64,000 nucleotides of DNA from Streptomyces sp. WAC05374 (GCF_004353505.1 NZ_SMNQ01000015.1:104061-168060); one strand, 5' to 3'. Shown: positions 17,939 through 27,153, counted from the stretch's first letter. The notes: generated from the sequence alone by a model not told the origin. A program made the numbers and translations.

Positions 17939-19898
17939 GGATGGCCTCCTTGAGAGCCGTGGCGAGCTGCTCGGCCTTGAACGGCATACCGTTCACCTGG
18001 TTGTAGCTGTGCGCGTCGACCAGATATTTCGCCCGGATCAGGGTGGCGAGCTGGCCAAGGTTCATCTCCGGCACGACGACCTTGTCGTACCGCTTCAGCA
18101 CGTCCCCGAGGTTCTTCGGGAAGGGGTTGAGGTGGCGCAGGTGGGCCTGGGCGATGGACTCGCCGGCCGCGCGCAGCCGTCGCACGGCGGCCGTGATCGG
18201 CCCGTACGTCGACCCCCAGCCCAGCACCAGCGTGCGGGCCGAGCCCGGGTCGTCGACCTCCAGGTCGGGGACGTCGACGCCGTCGACCTTGGCCTGGCGG
18301 GTGCGGACCATGAAGTCGTGGTTGGCCGGGTCGTAGGAGATGTTGCCCGTGCCGTCCTGCTTCTCGATGCCGCCGATGCGGTGCTCCAGCCCCGGCGTGC
18401 CGGGCACGGCCCACGGACGGGCCAGGGTCCGGGGGTCGCGCTTGTACGGCCAGAAGACCTCGGTGCCGTCGTCCAGGGTGTGGTTCGGCCCGGTCGCGAA
18501 CCGGACGCCGAGGTCGGGGAGCTCGTCCAGGTTCGGGATGCGCCACGGCTCCGAACCGTTGGCCAGGTAGCCGTCGGAGAGCAGGAACACCGGGGTGCGG
18601 TAGGTGAGCGCGATCCGCGCCGCCTCCAGTGCCGCGTCGAAGCAGTCCGCCGGGGTCCGGGGTGCCACGACCGGCACGGGGGCCTCGCCGTTGCGCCCGT
18701 ACATCGCCTGGAGCAGGTCGGCCTGCTCGGTCTTGGTCGGCAGACCCGTCGAGGGGCCACCGCGCTGGATGTCGACGATCAGCAGGGGCAGCTCCAGCGA
18801 CACCGCCAGCCCGATGGTCTCGGACTTCAGCGCCACGCCCGGGCCGGAGGTGGTGGTGACCGCCAGCGAACCGCCGAAGGCCGCGCCCAGTGCCGCGCCG
18901 ATGCCGGCGATCTCGTCCTCGGCCTGGAAGGTCCGCACACCGAAGTTCTTGTGCTTGGACAGCTCGTGCAGGATGTCGGAGGCCGGGGTGATCGGGTACG
19001 ACCCCAGGTAGAGCGGCAGGTCGGCCTGCCGGGAGGCGGCGATCAGGCCGTAGGCCAGGGCCAGGTTCCCGGAGATGTTGCGGTAGGTGCCGGTCGGGAA
19101 CGCCTTCGTCGCGGGGGCGACCTCGTAGGAGACGGCGAAGTCCTCGGTGGTCTCGCCGAAGTTCCAGCCGGCCCGGAACGCCGCCACATTGGCCTCGGCG
19201 ATCTCCGGCTTCCTGGCGAACTTCTGCCGCAGGAACTTCTCCGTGCCCTCGGTCGGCCGGTGGTACATCCAGCTCAGCAGCCCGAGCGCGAACATGTTCT
19301 TGGAGCGCTCGGCCTCCTTGCGGGACAGGCCGAAGTCCTTGAGCGCCTCGATCGTCAGCGTCGTCAGCGGCACCGGGTGGACGCGGTACCCGTCCAGGGA
19401 CCCGTCCTCCAGCGGCGAGGTGTCGTAGCCGACCTTCGCCATGGCCCGCTTGGCGAACTCGTCGGTGTTGACGATGATCTCGCTGCCGCGCGGCACGTCG
19501 GCGATGTTGGCCTTCAGTGCGGCGGGGTTCATCGCGACCAGCACGTTCGGCGCGTCGCCCGGCGTGAGGATGTCGTGGTCGGCGAAGTGGAGCTGGAAGG
19601 ACGACACACCCGGCAGAGTGCCGGCGGGAGCCCGGATCTCGGCCGGGAAGTTCGGCAGGGTCGACAGATCGTTGCCGAACGACGCCGTCTCCGACGTGAA
19701 ACGGTCACCCGTGAGCTGCATGCCGTCACCCGAGTCACCCGCGAAGCGGATGATCACGCGGTCCAGACGGCGTACTTCCTTCTCCGCGCCACGCTGCCCG
19801 GGGCCGCCGCGCTGTTCCCCGACGACGGCCTCGCCGGCCGTGCGGGTCTCGTCCGACCCGTCGGCCTGTCCGGCTGGGCTACTGACCTGGCTGGTCAC
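17931..19898 (-). CDS. korA: 2-oxoacid:ferredoxin oxidoreductase alpha subunit (gamma-alpha fusion)
   Basis: 655-residue alpha subunit with the gamma domain fused at the N-terminus (RVIIRFAGDSGDGMQLTGDRF, about 45-230), then the pyrimidine-binding domain (YLGSYPITPASDIL; FQAEDEIAGIGAALGAAFGG; TTTSGPGVALKSE) and a C-terminal domain (LVLGWGSTYGP; HLRHLNPFPKN). It acts with KorB to make reduced ferredoxin. GTG 19898 has GGGAGG nine bases upstream; a start 31 codons earlier is rejected. A disordered N-terminal 40 residues rich in Ser/Gly/Glu precede the gamma domain. Whether the substrate is 2-oxoglutarate or pyruvate cannot be decided by eye. Confidence 0.93.
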
Positions 19899-20185
19899 TG
19901 AACTGGACCTCCCTCGAGACAAGGGGCCTCCCCGCCGTCGGCGGGGGAACGCTCGGGAGACAGCCGGCCCACCGGCCGTCCCAACGCCCACCCTACGTCC
20001 GCAAGGGTCGCCTTCCCTGGACCGCTCGTATGATGGACGCCATTTCGGGACGTCCGTACGCCCTGCATCATCATGCTTGGTCTCCCCCCACGTCGTTCGG
20101 TAACGACGCTCCCGACTCTTCCTTCGGTTCTCCGCCGTGCGCCGGGCACACCGGCCGGCCGCGCCGGCCCGTCGGGCAGCGCACG

Positions 20186-20845
20186 TCAGCCGTTCAAATA
20201 GGTCAGCACGGCGAGGACCCGGCGGTGATCCGCGTCGCTCTGGGACAGCCCGAGCTTCAGGAAGATGTTGCTCACGTGCTTCTCCACCGCCCCCTCGCTG
20301 ACCTTGAGCTGGCGGGCGATCGCCGAATTGGTCCTGCCCTCCGCCATCAGGCCCAGCACCTCGCGCTCGCGGGGCGTCAGCGCCGCCAGCACGTCCTGCT
20401 TACGGCTGCGGCCCAGCAACTGGGCCACCACCTCCGGGTCCAGCGCCGTACCGCCCCGGGCGACCCGGACCACCGCCTCCACGAACTCCCGGACCTCCGC
20501 GACCCGGTCCTTCAGCAGATAGCCCACCCCCCGGCTGTTGCCGGCCAGCAGCTCGGTGGCGTACCGCTCCTCCACGTACTGCGACAGGACCAGCACCCCG
20601 ATCCCCGGGTACTCCTTGCGGAGCCGCACCGCCGCCCGCACGCCCTCGTCCGTATGGGTCGGCGGCATCCGTACGTCGGCGACCACCACGTCGGGCAGCG
20701 CACCCTCGTCCGCCAGCTCGCCCACCGTCTTGACCAGCGCCTCGCCGTCCCCGACACCCGCGACCACGTCGTGGCCCCGGTCGGTCAGCAGCCGGGTCAG
20801 GCCCTCCCGGAGCAGGACCGAATCCTCGGCGATGACCACGCGCAC
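20186..20845 (-). CDS. NarL/FixJ-family response regulator
   Basis: 219-residue two-component response regulator. The receiver domain has the acidic pocket in VIAEDSVLLREGL, the phospho-acceptor Asp57 in VVVADVRMPP, and the lysine in GYLLKDRV. The LuxR-type DNA-binding domain is LTPREREVLGLMAEGRTNSA through VEKHVSNIFLKLGL. GTG 20845 has GGAGG five bases upstream and gives the usual start VRVVIAED; ATG 20869 is an alternative adding eight residues. It lies downstream of two sensor kinases on the same strand and is the only regulator for both. The 242-base gap before it shows no gene. Confidence 0.94.
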   Translation of the reverse strand: MRVVIAEDSVLLREGLTRLLTDRGHDVVAGVGDGEALVKTVGELADEGALPDVVVADVRMPPTHTDEGVRAAVRLRKEYPGIGVLVLSQYVEERYATELLAGNSRGVGYLLKDRVAEVREFVEAVVRVARGGTALDPEVVAQLLGRSRKQDVLAALTPREREVLGLMAEGRTNSAIARQLKVSEGAVEKHVSNIFLKLGLSQSDADHRRVLAVLTYLNG

Positions 20846-21087
20846 CCTGTCCTCCACCACGAACCGCATCCCCCATGAATTGATGTGCACCACGCGATTC
20901 CCGCGTCTGCGGTCCAGCATCCCAGCATCCGGACGACGGCGGGTCGGCCTGTGGATAACGCGCCGATCGGCCGTCACCGGCCGGGGCCGGGAGTCCGGAC
21001 GGGTGGGGTGAGGGGGGTGGGTGCGTACAAGGGGAGTGCGGTGGGCGGCCCAGCCGGGGTGCGTCCGGCCGGCGGCAGCGCTCGGGG

Positions 21088-22401
21088 TCAGCCCCGCCAG
21101 GGCAGCTCGGCGGTTATCGCCGTCGGCCCGCCCTCCGGTGAGTGCACGGCGAGGATGCCGTCCACCGCGTCCAGCCGCTCGGTCAGCCCGGCCAGGCCGC
21201 TGCCCCCGGTGATGTCCGCGCCGCCCCGGCCGTCGTCCGTCACCTGCAGCATCAGCCTGTCGTCCACTCGCCATACGTCGACCGTGGCACGGCTGGCTCG
21301 GGAGTGCCTCGAAACGTTCTGGAGCAGCTCCGAGACGGTGAAGTAGGCGATGCCCTCGATCGCCGGTGCCGGCCGCGTCGGCAGATCCACCTCCACCCTG
21401 ACGGGGACGGTGCAGCGGGAGGCGACGGCGGACAGGGCCGCGTCCAGTCCCCGGTCGGTGAGGACGGCGGGGTGGATGCCGCGGGCGAGGTCGCGGAGCT
21501 CCTGGAGGGCGAGCTTCACCTCGCCGTGTGCCTCGTCGACCATGGCGGCGGCCCCTTCGGGGTCCTCCAGCAGCTTCTCCTTCGCCAGCCCTAGATCCAT
21601 GGCGAGGGCGACCAGGCGGGCCTGGGCGCCGTCGTGGAGGTCCCGCTCGATCCGGCGCAGGTCGGCCGCGGCCGTGTCGACGACCACCCCCCGGTCCGAC
21701 TCCAGCTCCGAGACGCGGCTCGCCAGCCGGGAGGGGCTCAGCAGACCGATCACCAGCAGCCGGTCGACCGTCGCCAGCGCCCGGATCACCCACGGCGTGA
21801 CCAGCACGAGGAGCAGGCCGATCAGGCTGGTGGCGGCCATCTCCGCCGGCGTGTCCAGGTAGAAGTTGTGCGTGCCGTCCCCATAGAGCTGGAGCCCGTC
21901 CACGCCCGCGTACACCGGGAAGACCCACCGCCACAGCGGATACGTGAGCAGTCCCCAGCCGTACGTCCAGAAGACCACCGCGACGGTGAAGGCGAAGATC
22001 GCCCACGGCATGTGCACCACCGAGTAGAGGAAGTGCCGCCAGGACTCCCCGCTCTTGAGGACGCCGCCCACCCAGCCCATCAGCCCGCCGCCGGACCTGT
22101 CGCGCACCGGCGCCGGATCCGCCACGTCGAGCCCCAGCAGGCCGCGCGCCCGCACGCGCTCCATGGTGCCGAACGCGCGGCACAGGGCGAGGGCCGCGGC
22201 GAGCACCGGAATGCCCAGGAAGGTCACGACCAGCCCGGCGCCCAGCGACACCATGGTGATCGACAGACTGAAGTAGAGGACGCTCAGCGGCAGCCCGATC
22301 AGCAGGTAGCCGAACTCGCGCCAGGTGCGGGCCTCGAAGGGCGCCCGCAGTGCGGCGGGAAGGCGGTGGTGCCGGGTTTCCGGTCCATAAGCCAGGGCCA
22401 T
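21088..22401 (-). CDS. Sensor histidine kinase, HisKA_3 type (kinase 1)
   Basis: 437-residue membrane kinase. An N-terminal putative-sensor domain with four hydrophobic segments (about 25-190; FGYLLIGLPLSVLYFSLSIT, WAIFAFTVAVVFWTYGW) is followed by a coiled linker and the dimerisation/phospho-acceptor helix ERDLHDGAQARLVALAM with His near residue 255. The HATPase region has ELLQNVSRHSRA, DDGRGGADI and GLAGLTERL. It starts at ATG 22401, with only a weak ribosome site. It is paralogous to the next upstream kinase; a 143-bp segment of the kinase core (21407-21549) is identical in DNA to that gene. It probably phosphorylates the NarL-type regulator downstream. Confidence 0.92.
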   Translation of the reverse strand: MALAYGPETRHHRLPAALRAPFEARTWREFGYLLIGLPLSVLYFSLSITMVSLGAGLVVTFLGIPVLAAALALCRAFGTMERVRARGLLGLDVADPAPVRDRSGGGLMGWVGGVLKSGESWRHFLYSVVHMPWAIFAFTVAVVFWTYGWGLLTYPLWRWVFPVYAGVDGLQLYGDGTHNFYLDTPAEMAATSLIGLLLVLVTPWVIRALATVDRLLVIGLLSPSRLASRVSELESDRGVVVDTAAADLRRIERDLHDGAQARLVALAMDLGLAKEKLLEDPEGAAAMVDEAHGEVKLALQELRDLARGIHPAVLTDRGLDAALSAVASRCTVPVRVEVDLPTRPAPAIEGIAYFTVSELLQNVSRHSRASRATVDVWRVDDRLMLQVTDDGRGGADITGGSGLAGLTERLDAVDGILAVHSPEGGPTAITAELPWRG

Positions 22402-22556
22402 CGGTGGTCCGTCCGTTTCTCGTCGTCTTCTCGTGGTCACCGGGGTGCGGCCCGTTCGGTGCGGCGGACGCGGCACGTGGGCGCCATGCCTTGGACCCCG
22501 TACATCAAGACTGCTGGTCCGGGCGGCCGCGCACCATGAGGCTCGTATCCGTCTTG

Positions 22557-22578
22557 GAAGGGGGGTTATCCCTACCTG
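22557..22578. promoter_or_regulatory. Conserved palindromic motif upstream of kinase 1
   Basis: GGGGTTATCCCTACCTG (22562-22578) matches a motif found before kinase 2 (23792-23813). Combined, the two sites suggest an inverted repeat CAGGTRGGG-NNNN-CCCYACCTG. Candidate autoregulatory site for the adjacent response regulator. Orientation relative to the genes differs between the two sites. Confidence 0.45.
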
Positions 22579-22592
22579 GGCTGCTCAGGCCC

Positions 22593-23735
22593 CTACCGGG
22601 CGGGGGCCGGGGCGCGGTGGCGCCAGGGCAGTTCGGCGGTCACCGTCGTCGGTCCGCCGGCCGGTGACTCCAGGACGAACAGGCCGTCCACCGCTCCCAG
22701 CCGCTCGGCCAGGCCGGCCATGCCCGTGCCCCGGTCGAGCCGGGCACCCCCGCACCCGTCGTCGGAGACCTGGATCAGCATCCGGTCGCCCGCCCGCCAC
22801 ACCTCCACCGCCGCGCTGCGCGCCCGGGAGTGCTTGGAGACGTTCTGAAGCAGCTCCGAGACGGTGAAGTAGGCGATGCCCTCGATCGCCTCCGCCGGCC
22901 GCTCCGCCAGATCGACGGTCACCGTGACGGGCACGGTGCAGCGGGAGGCGACGGCGGACAGGGCCGCGTCCAGTCCCCGGTCGGTGAGGACGGCGGGGTG
23001 GATGCCGCGGGCGAGGTCGCGGAGCTCCTGGAGGGCGAGCTTCACCTCGCCGTGTGCCTCGTCGACCATGGCGGCCGCAGCCTGGGGGTCCTCCAGGAGC
23101 TTCTCCTTCGCCAGGCCGAGCCCCATGGCGAGGGCGACCAGGCGGGCCTGGGCGCCGTCGTGGAGGTCCCGCTCGATGCGGCGCAGGTCGGCCGCGGCCG
23201 TGTCGACGACCACCCCCCGGTCCGACTCCAGCTCGGCGATCCGCCGCTCCAGCTCGTCGGACGGCGACAGCAGGCCGCGCACCATCGCGCGGTCGGCGTT
23301 GGCCAGCCCCCGGATCAGGTACGGCAGCACCGGCCACAGGATGATCAGGCCCACCAGCGTCACGGTGAACGTCAGCACGCCCCATGGCAGCCGTATGAAC
23401 CCGTACAGCAGCGTCCGCCACGCCACCGGGTCACGCAGCACCGCCCACAACCAGGGGAGGAGACCGTCCCGCGGCGTCTGCGGCAGCGGGCTCGGCTCGT
23501 CGACGGTCATGCCGAGCAGCAGCCTCGCCCGCGCCCGCTCCGCCCTGCCCAGCAGCCGTGCGCCGACCAGGCCGGCCGCCAGCAGCGGCAGGCCGACCAC
23601 GGTCACCGACAGCCCCGCACCGACGGACACCATGAACACGACGTAAACAAAGCCGATCAGGGCAATCGGAAAGTTGGCCAGCAAGTGGCCTATTTCCTTC
23701 CAGACGAGCCGGTCGAATGCGATGCGTGCGGTCAT
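22593..23735 (-). CDS. Sensor histidine kinase, HisKA_3 type (kinase 2)
   Basis: 380-residue paralogue of kinase 1. The sensor part has hydrophobic segments (EIGHLLANFPIALIGFVYVV; WGVLTFTVTLVGLIILWP) that have diverged strongly from kinase 1 and are about 60 residues shorter. The kinase core ERDLHDGAQARLVALAMGLG (His near residue 191), ELLQNVSKHSRA and DDGCGGARLDRGTGMAGL is closely related. ATG 23735 is chosen because the transmembrane domain begins just after it. The gene is divergent from the second nuo operon, with 181 bases between. This context suggests the system senses something linked to respiration or membrane state (inference). Confidence 0.92.
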   Translation of the reverse strand: MTARIAFDRLVWKEIGHLLANFPIALIGFVYVVFMVSVGAGLSVTVVGLPLLAAGLVGARLLGRAERARARLLLGMTVDEPSPLPQTPRDGLLPWLWAVLRDPVAWRTLLYGFIRLPWGVLTFTVTLVGLIILWPVLPYLIRGLANADRAMVRGLLSPSDELERRIAELESDRGVVVDTAAADLRRIERDLHDGAQARLVALAMGLGLAKEKLLEDPQAAAAMVDEAHGEVKLALQELRDLARGIHPAVLTDRGLDAALSAVASRCTVPVTVTVDLAERPAEAIEGIAYFTVSELLQNVSKHSRARSAAVEVWRAGDRMLIQVSDDGCGGARLDRGTGMAGLAERLGAVDGLFVLESPAGGPTTVTAELPWRHRAPAPAR

Positions 23736-23791
23736 ACGGCACAGCCTGCCGGGCCCGACCGGCGCCCGCCATGGGGTTCGTAGGTGCAGGA

Positions 23792-23813
23792 GAAGTAGGG
23801 ATAACCCCACCTG
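23792..23813. promoter_or_regulatory. Conserved palindromic motif between kinase 2 and nuoA2
   Basis: On the minus strand CAGGTGGGGTTATCCCTAC, the better-preserved left half of the motif shared with 22557-22578. It lies 57 bases before the kinase 2 start and 104 before nuoA2, so it could control either direction. Confidence 0.45.
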
Positions 23814-23916
23814 AAGTGCGGCACGGCTGATTACCGGCGCTAAGCCAGGGCCTAGACTCCCGTGCGTACAGATCGCATAAACATCGCCGCGAGGGCAGGG
23901 AGCGAGGGACACGGAC

Positions 23917-24327
23917 GTGCTGGAACCGACCGTACGGACCGCACCGACCGTACTCGCCGTCGACTATTTCCAGAGCTATTCGGTCGTCGGCCTGCTCGCC
24001 GTGATCGGCGTGCTGTTCGTCGCGGTCGCCTTCGCGGCCGGGCGGCTGCTGCGGCCCGTGGTGCCGACGCCGGAGAAGCTGCTGACGTACGAATGCGGCG
24101 TCGACCCGGTCGGCGAGGGCTGGGCCCACACCCAGGTCCGCTACTACGTCTACGCTTTTCTGTACGTCATCTTCGCGGTGGACTCGATCTTCCTCTTCCC
24201 GTGGGCGACCGTCTTCGCCGCACCCGGCTACGGCGCCACGACGCTGGTCGAGATGTTCATCTTCCTCGGCTTCCTGGCCGTAGGACTGCTCTACGCGTAC
24301 AAGAAGGGCGTCCTGACATGGACGTGA
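23917..24327 (+). CDS. nuoA: NADH-quinone oxidoreductase subunit A (second cluster)
   Basis: 136-residue NuoA with three hydrophobic helices. The family signature is LTYECGVDPVGEGWAHTQVRYYVYA, followed by FAVDSIFLFPWA and FLGFLAVGLLYAYKKG. NuoA helps form the quinone-access region with NuoH and NuoJ. GTG 23917 is preceded by GGGAG and GAGGG. It is the first gene of a ten-gene operon without nuoD/E/F/G, and it overlaps nuoB by ten bases. Known from other Streptomyces as a second, incomplete nuo set. Confidence 0.92.
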   Translation: MLEPTVRTAPTVLAVDYFQSYSVVGLLAVIGVLFVAVAFAAGRLLRPVVPTPEKLLTYECGVDPVGEGWAHTQVRYYVYAFLYVIFAVDSIFLFPWATVFAAPGYGATTLVEMFIFLGFLAVGLLYAYKKGVLTWT

Positions 24328-24896
24328 CCCCTGTCGATCTTCCCGAGCCGAAGAGGCTCGGAGCCCTCGCCCGGCTCGCTCCCGAGCCGATGAAGGTGGT
24401 CCTGAACTGGGGCCGCCGCTACAGCCTGTGGGTCTTCAACTTCGGACTCGCCTGCTGCGCGATCGAGTTCATCGCCGCGTCGATGGCCCGCCACGACTTC
24501 ATCCGGCTCGGCGTGATCCCGTTCGCGCCGGGCCCGCGCCAGGCCGACCTCATGGTCGTGTCCGGCACGGTCACGGACAAGATGGCGCCCGCCGTCAAGC
24601 GGCTGTACGAGCAGATGCCCGAACCCAAGTACGTCATCTCCTTCGGTGCCTGCTCCAACTGCGGCGGCCCGTACTGGGACTCGTACTCCGTGACCAAGGG
24701 CGTCGACCAGATCATCCCCGTCGACGTGTACGTACCCGGCTGCCCTCCCCGCCCCGAAGCGCTGCTCCAGGGCATCCTCAAGCTCCAGGAGAAGATCGCC
24801 CGGGAGTCGCTCGGAGAGCGGTACGGCCACGGACGCGCGTCGTCGGTCGGCCAGCTCCGCAGCGGCCTGGTGCCGCCTCCGGGAGGTACGGAGTGA
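24318..24896 (+). CDS. nuoB: NADH-quinone oxidoreductase subunit B (second cluster)
   Basis: 192-residue NuoB, which binds the N2 [4Fe-4S] cluster that passes electrons to quinone. All four ligands are visible: the tandem pair in FGLACCAIEFIA, one in FGACSNCGGPYW and one in VPGCPPRPEALL. The C-terminal 40 residues (KLQEKIARESLGERYGHGRA) are an extended tail. ATG 24318 lies inside the nuoA end. In a canonical complex NuoB contacts NuoD, which is missing from this cluster, so it must either borrow NuoD from the first complex or work differently. Confidence 0.93.
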   Translation: MDVTPVDLPEPKRLGALARLAPEPMKVVLNWGRRYSLWVFNFGLACCAIEFIAASMARHDFIRLGVIPFAPGPRQADLMVVSGTVTDKMAPAVKRLYEQMPEPKYVISFGACSNCGGPYWDSYSVTKGVDQIIPVDVYVPGCPPRPEALLQGILKLQEKIARESLGERYGHGRASSVGQLRSGLVPPPGGTE

Positions 24897-26188
24897 ACGC
24901 GTACGACCGGCTCCCCGAAGCCGTCACCGAGATCTTCGGTGAGGGCGCGACGGCCGACCAGGCGTACGACCTGCTCACGGTCGACGTCCCCGCCGAGTCC
25001 TGGATCACCGCGCTGGAGACCGCCCGGGACGCCCTGGGCTGCACCTACTTCGACTGGCTGAGCGCCGTCGACGAACCCGGCACCGGCTTCCGGGTCTGCG
25101 CCCACGTCGCCGCGCTGGACGGCGGGCGCGTGCGGCGGCTCCTGCTGCGCACGACCGTGCCGCACGACGCCCCCGTCCTGCCGAGCGCCGTCGGCGTCTA
25201 CGCGGGCGCGGGCTGGCACGAGCGCGAGACGTTCGAGATGTTCGGCGTCCGCTTCGAGGACCACCCGAACCTGGTCCACCTCCTGCTCCCGGAGAACTTC
25301 GAGGGCAACCCGCTGCGCAAGGACTTCGTCCTGGCCGCCCGCGTGGCCAAGGCGTGGCCGGGTGCCAAGGAGCCGGGGGAGTCCGAGCACGGCGGGCCCA
25401 AGCGGCGCCAGATGCTGCCGCCGGGCGTCCCCGACCCGAACGACTGGGGCCCCCTCAAGGGCCAGTTGCCGCCCGCCCCTGCCCGCCCGGCCCGCGCCGC
25501 GCGGCCCGCCGGGGACCGCCCGGTCCGCCGCACCCGCACCGCGGGCGAGGGCTCGGCGAGCCAGGCGGCAACGGAAGCGGCGGCAGCGGCGGAGGCACCG
25601 GCGGCACCGCAGCGCCGTACGCGCAGCGCCTCCGAGGGCTCGGCGAGCCAGGCGGCCGCCCCGTCCGCCACCCCGGCGGGCCCCCGCCGCACCCGCACCG
25701 CGAGCGCGGGCTCGGCGAGCCAGCGCGCGGAGCCCGTGACGGAGACGTCTCCGGCACCGCCGCCCCGCACCCGCAGCACGGACGCCCCCTGGAACAACCC
25801 GCGCCCGGCCTTCGACGACGCCGCCACCCCGGCCCCGGAGCCCAAGGCGGCGCCCGAGGCGGAGACCGCGCCGGCCCCGGAGACGGCACCGGGGGCGGCC
25901 CCGGAGCCCAAGGCCGTACCGGAACCGGAGGCGACGCCCGAACCGCCCAAGGCCGCGCCGGCCCCGGAGCCCAAGGCCGTACCGGGACCGGAGGCGACGC
26001 CCGAACCGCCCAAGGCCGTACCGGGACCGGAGGCTGCGCCCGAGCCGCCCAAGGCCGTACCGGAAGCGGCCGCGGACGCGGACGCGGCTGCCGCGCCCGA
26101 AGGGGCGGGGTCCCGGGACGAGGGTGAGGCACCCGGCGCCGGGGGCGACGACAGCGAACCACGACGCAAGAACGAAGGAGACGCGTGA
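24893..26188 (+). CDS. nuoC: NADH-quinone oxidoreductase subunit C with long disordered tail (second cluster)
   Basis: 431 residues, of which about the first 180 are the NuoC fold (TYFDWLSAVDEPGTGFRVCAH; WHERETFEMFGVRFEDHPNL; FEGNPLRKDFVL). The remaining 250 residues are low-complexity: three imperfect repeats of the type RRTRTAGEGSASQ at about 38-residue spacing, then a long Pro/Ala/Glu stretch built of PEPKAVP and EATPEPPKA units, ending in an acidic/basic mix. Normal NuoC is about 200 residues. The start is a GTGA overlap with nuoB and the end a GTGA overlap with nuoH, so no nuoD fits between. The tail could be a flexible docking segment, but its function is unknown. Confidence 0.9.
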   Translation: MNAYDRLPEAVTEIFGEGATADQAYDLLTVDVPAESWITALETARDALGCTYFDWLSAVDEPGTGFRVCAHVAALDGGRVRRLLLRTTVPHDAPVLPSAVGVYAGAGWHERETFEMFGVRFEDHPNLVHLLLPENFEGNPLRKDFVLAARVAKAWPGAKEPGESEHGGPKRRQMLPPGVPDPNDWGPLKGQLPPAPARPARAARPAGDRPVRRTRTAGEGSASQAATEAAAAAEAPAAPQRRTRSASEGSASQAAAPSATPAGPRRTRTASAGSASQRAEPVTETSPAPPPRTRSTDAPWNNPRPAFDDAATPAPEPKAAPEAETAPAPETAPGAAPEPKAVPEPEATPEPPKAAPAPEPKAVPGPEATPEPPKAVPGPEAAPEPPKAVPEAAADADAAAAPEGAGSRDEGEAPGAGGDDSEPRRKNEGDA

Positions 26189-27153
26189 ACGACGTACTCG
26201 ACGTCGCCTTCCGGCTGCTCGTCGTCTTCGCCGTATTTCTGGTCCTGCCGCTGGTGATCGGTCAGACCGAGCACAAGGTCATGGCCCACATGCAGGGCCG
26301 CCTCGGCCCCATGTACGCCGGCGGATTCCACGGCTGGGCGCAGCTCGTCGCCGACGGCGTGAAGTTCGCGCAGAAGGAGGACGTGGTGCCGGCCAACGCC
26401 GACCGCCGCATCTTCCAGCTCGCCCCCGCCGTCGCGCTCCTCCCGTACCTCCTCGTGCTGGTCGCCATCCCGATCGGCCCCGGCGAAGGAGCCGTCGGCG
26501 AGGTCGTCGACGCGGGCATCTTCTTCGTGCTCGCCGTCATGGGTGTCGGCGTGCTCGGCTCGCTGATGGCGGGCTGGGCGTCGGCCAACAAGTTCTCCCT
26601 GCTCGGCGGTCTGCGCACCGCCGCCCAGTTGCTCGCGTACGAGCTGCCGATGCTGCTCGCCGCCGCCTCCGTGGCGATGGCGGCCGGCACGGTCTCCCTC
26701 CCCGGCATCGTCGACGCCTTCGAGTGGTGGTGGCTGCCCTGGCAGATCGTCGGCGCCCTCGTCTTCTTCGTCGCGGGTCTCGCCGAACTCCAGCGGCCGC
26801 CGTTCGACATGCCGGTCGCCGACTCCGAGATCATCTTCGGCGCGTACACCGAGTACACCGGCTTGCGTTTCGCCCTGTTCCTGCTTGCCGAGTACGCCGG
26901 CATCGTCGTCCTGTGCGGTCTGACCACCGTCCTCTTCCTCGGCGGCTGGCACGGGCCGTTCGGCGCCGAGGGCCTCGGCTGGGTCTGGACCCTGCTCAAG
27001 ACGGCCGTGCTCGCCTTCATCGTGATCTGGCTGCGCGTGAGCTACCCGCGGCTGCGCGAGGACCAGTTGCAGAAGCTCGCCTGGACCACGCTCGTCCCGC
27101 TCGCCCTCGCCCAGATCGCCCTCACCGGCATCGTCAAGGTGGTGATCCAGTAA
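26185..27153 (+). CDS. nuoH: NADH-quinone oxidoreductase subunit H (second cluster)
   Basis: 322-residue membrane subunit forming the quinone chamber. Signatures are EHKVMAHMQGRLGPMYAGG, QLVADGVKFAQKEDVVP, GGLRTAAQLLAYELPM and AELQRPPFDMPVADSEIIFG followed by EYTGLRFALF. Eight or so hydrophobic helices are evident. GTG 26185 overlaps the nuoC stop by four bases. Compared with the usual E-x-N-R-x-P-F-D motif, this copy reads ELQRPPFDMPVADSE, a mild divergence. It ends with a one-base overlap (TAATG) with nuoI. Confidence 0.93.
   Translation: MNDVLDVAFRLLVVFAVFLVLPLVIGQTEHKVMAHMQGRLGPMYAGGFHGWAQLVADGVKFAQKEDVVPANADRRIFQLAPAVALLPYLLVLVAIPIGPGEGAVGEVVDAGIFFVLAVMGVGVLGSLMAGWASANKFSLLGGLRTAAQLLAYELPMLLAAASVAMAAGTVSLPGIVDAFEWWWLPWQIVGALVFFVAGLAELQRPPFDMPVADSEIIFGAYTEYTGLRFALFLLAEYAGIVVLCGLTTVLFLGGWHGPFGAEGLGWVWTLLKTAVLAFIVIWLRVSYPRLREDQLQKLAWTTLVPLALAQIALTGIVKVVIQ

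Noticed and set aside
23853..23858. TAGACT as the -10 element of the second nuo operon.
   Set aside because: No acceptable -35 element at 16-19 bases; the promoter of this operon could not be placed with confidence.
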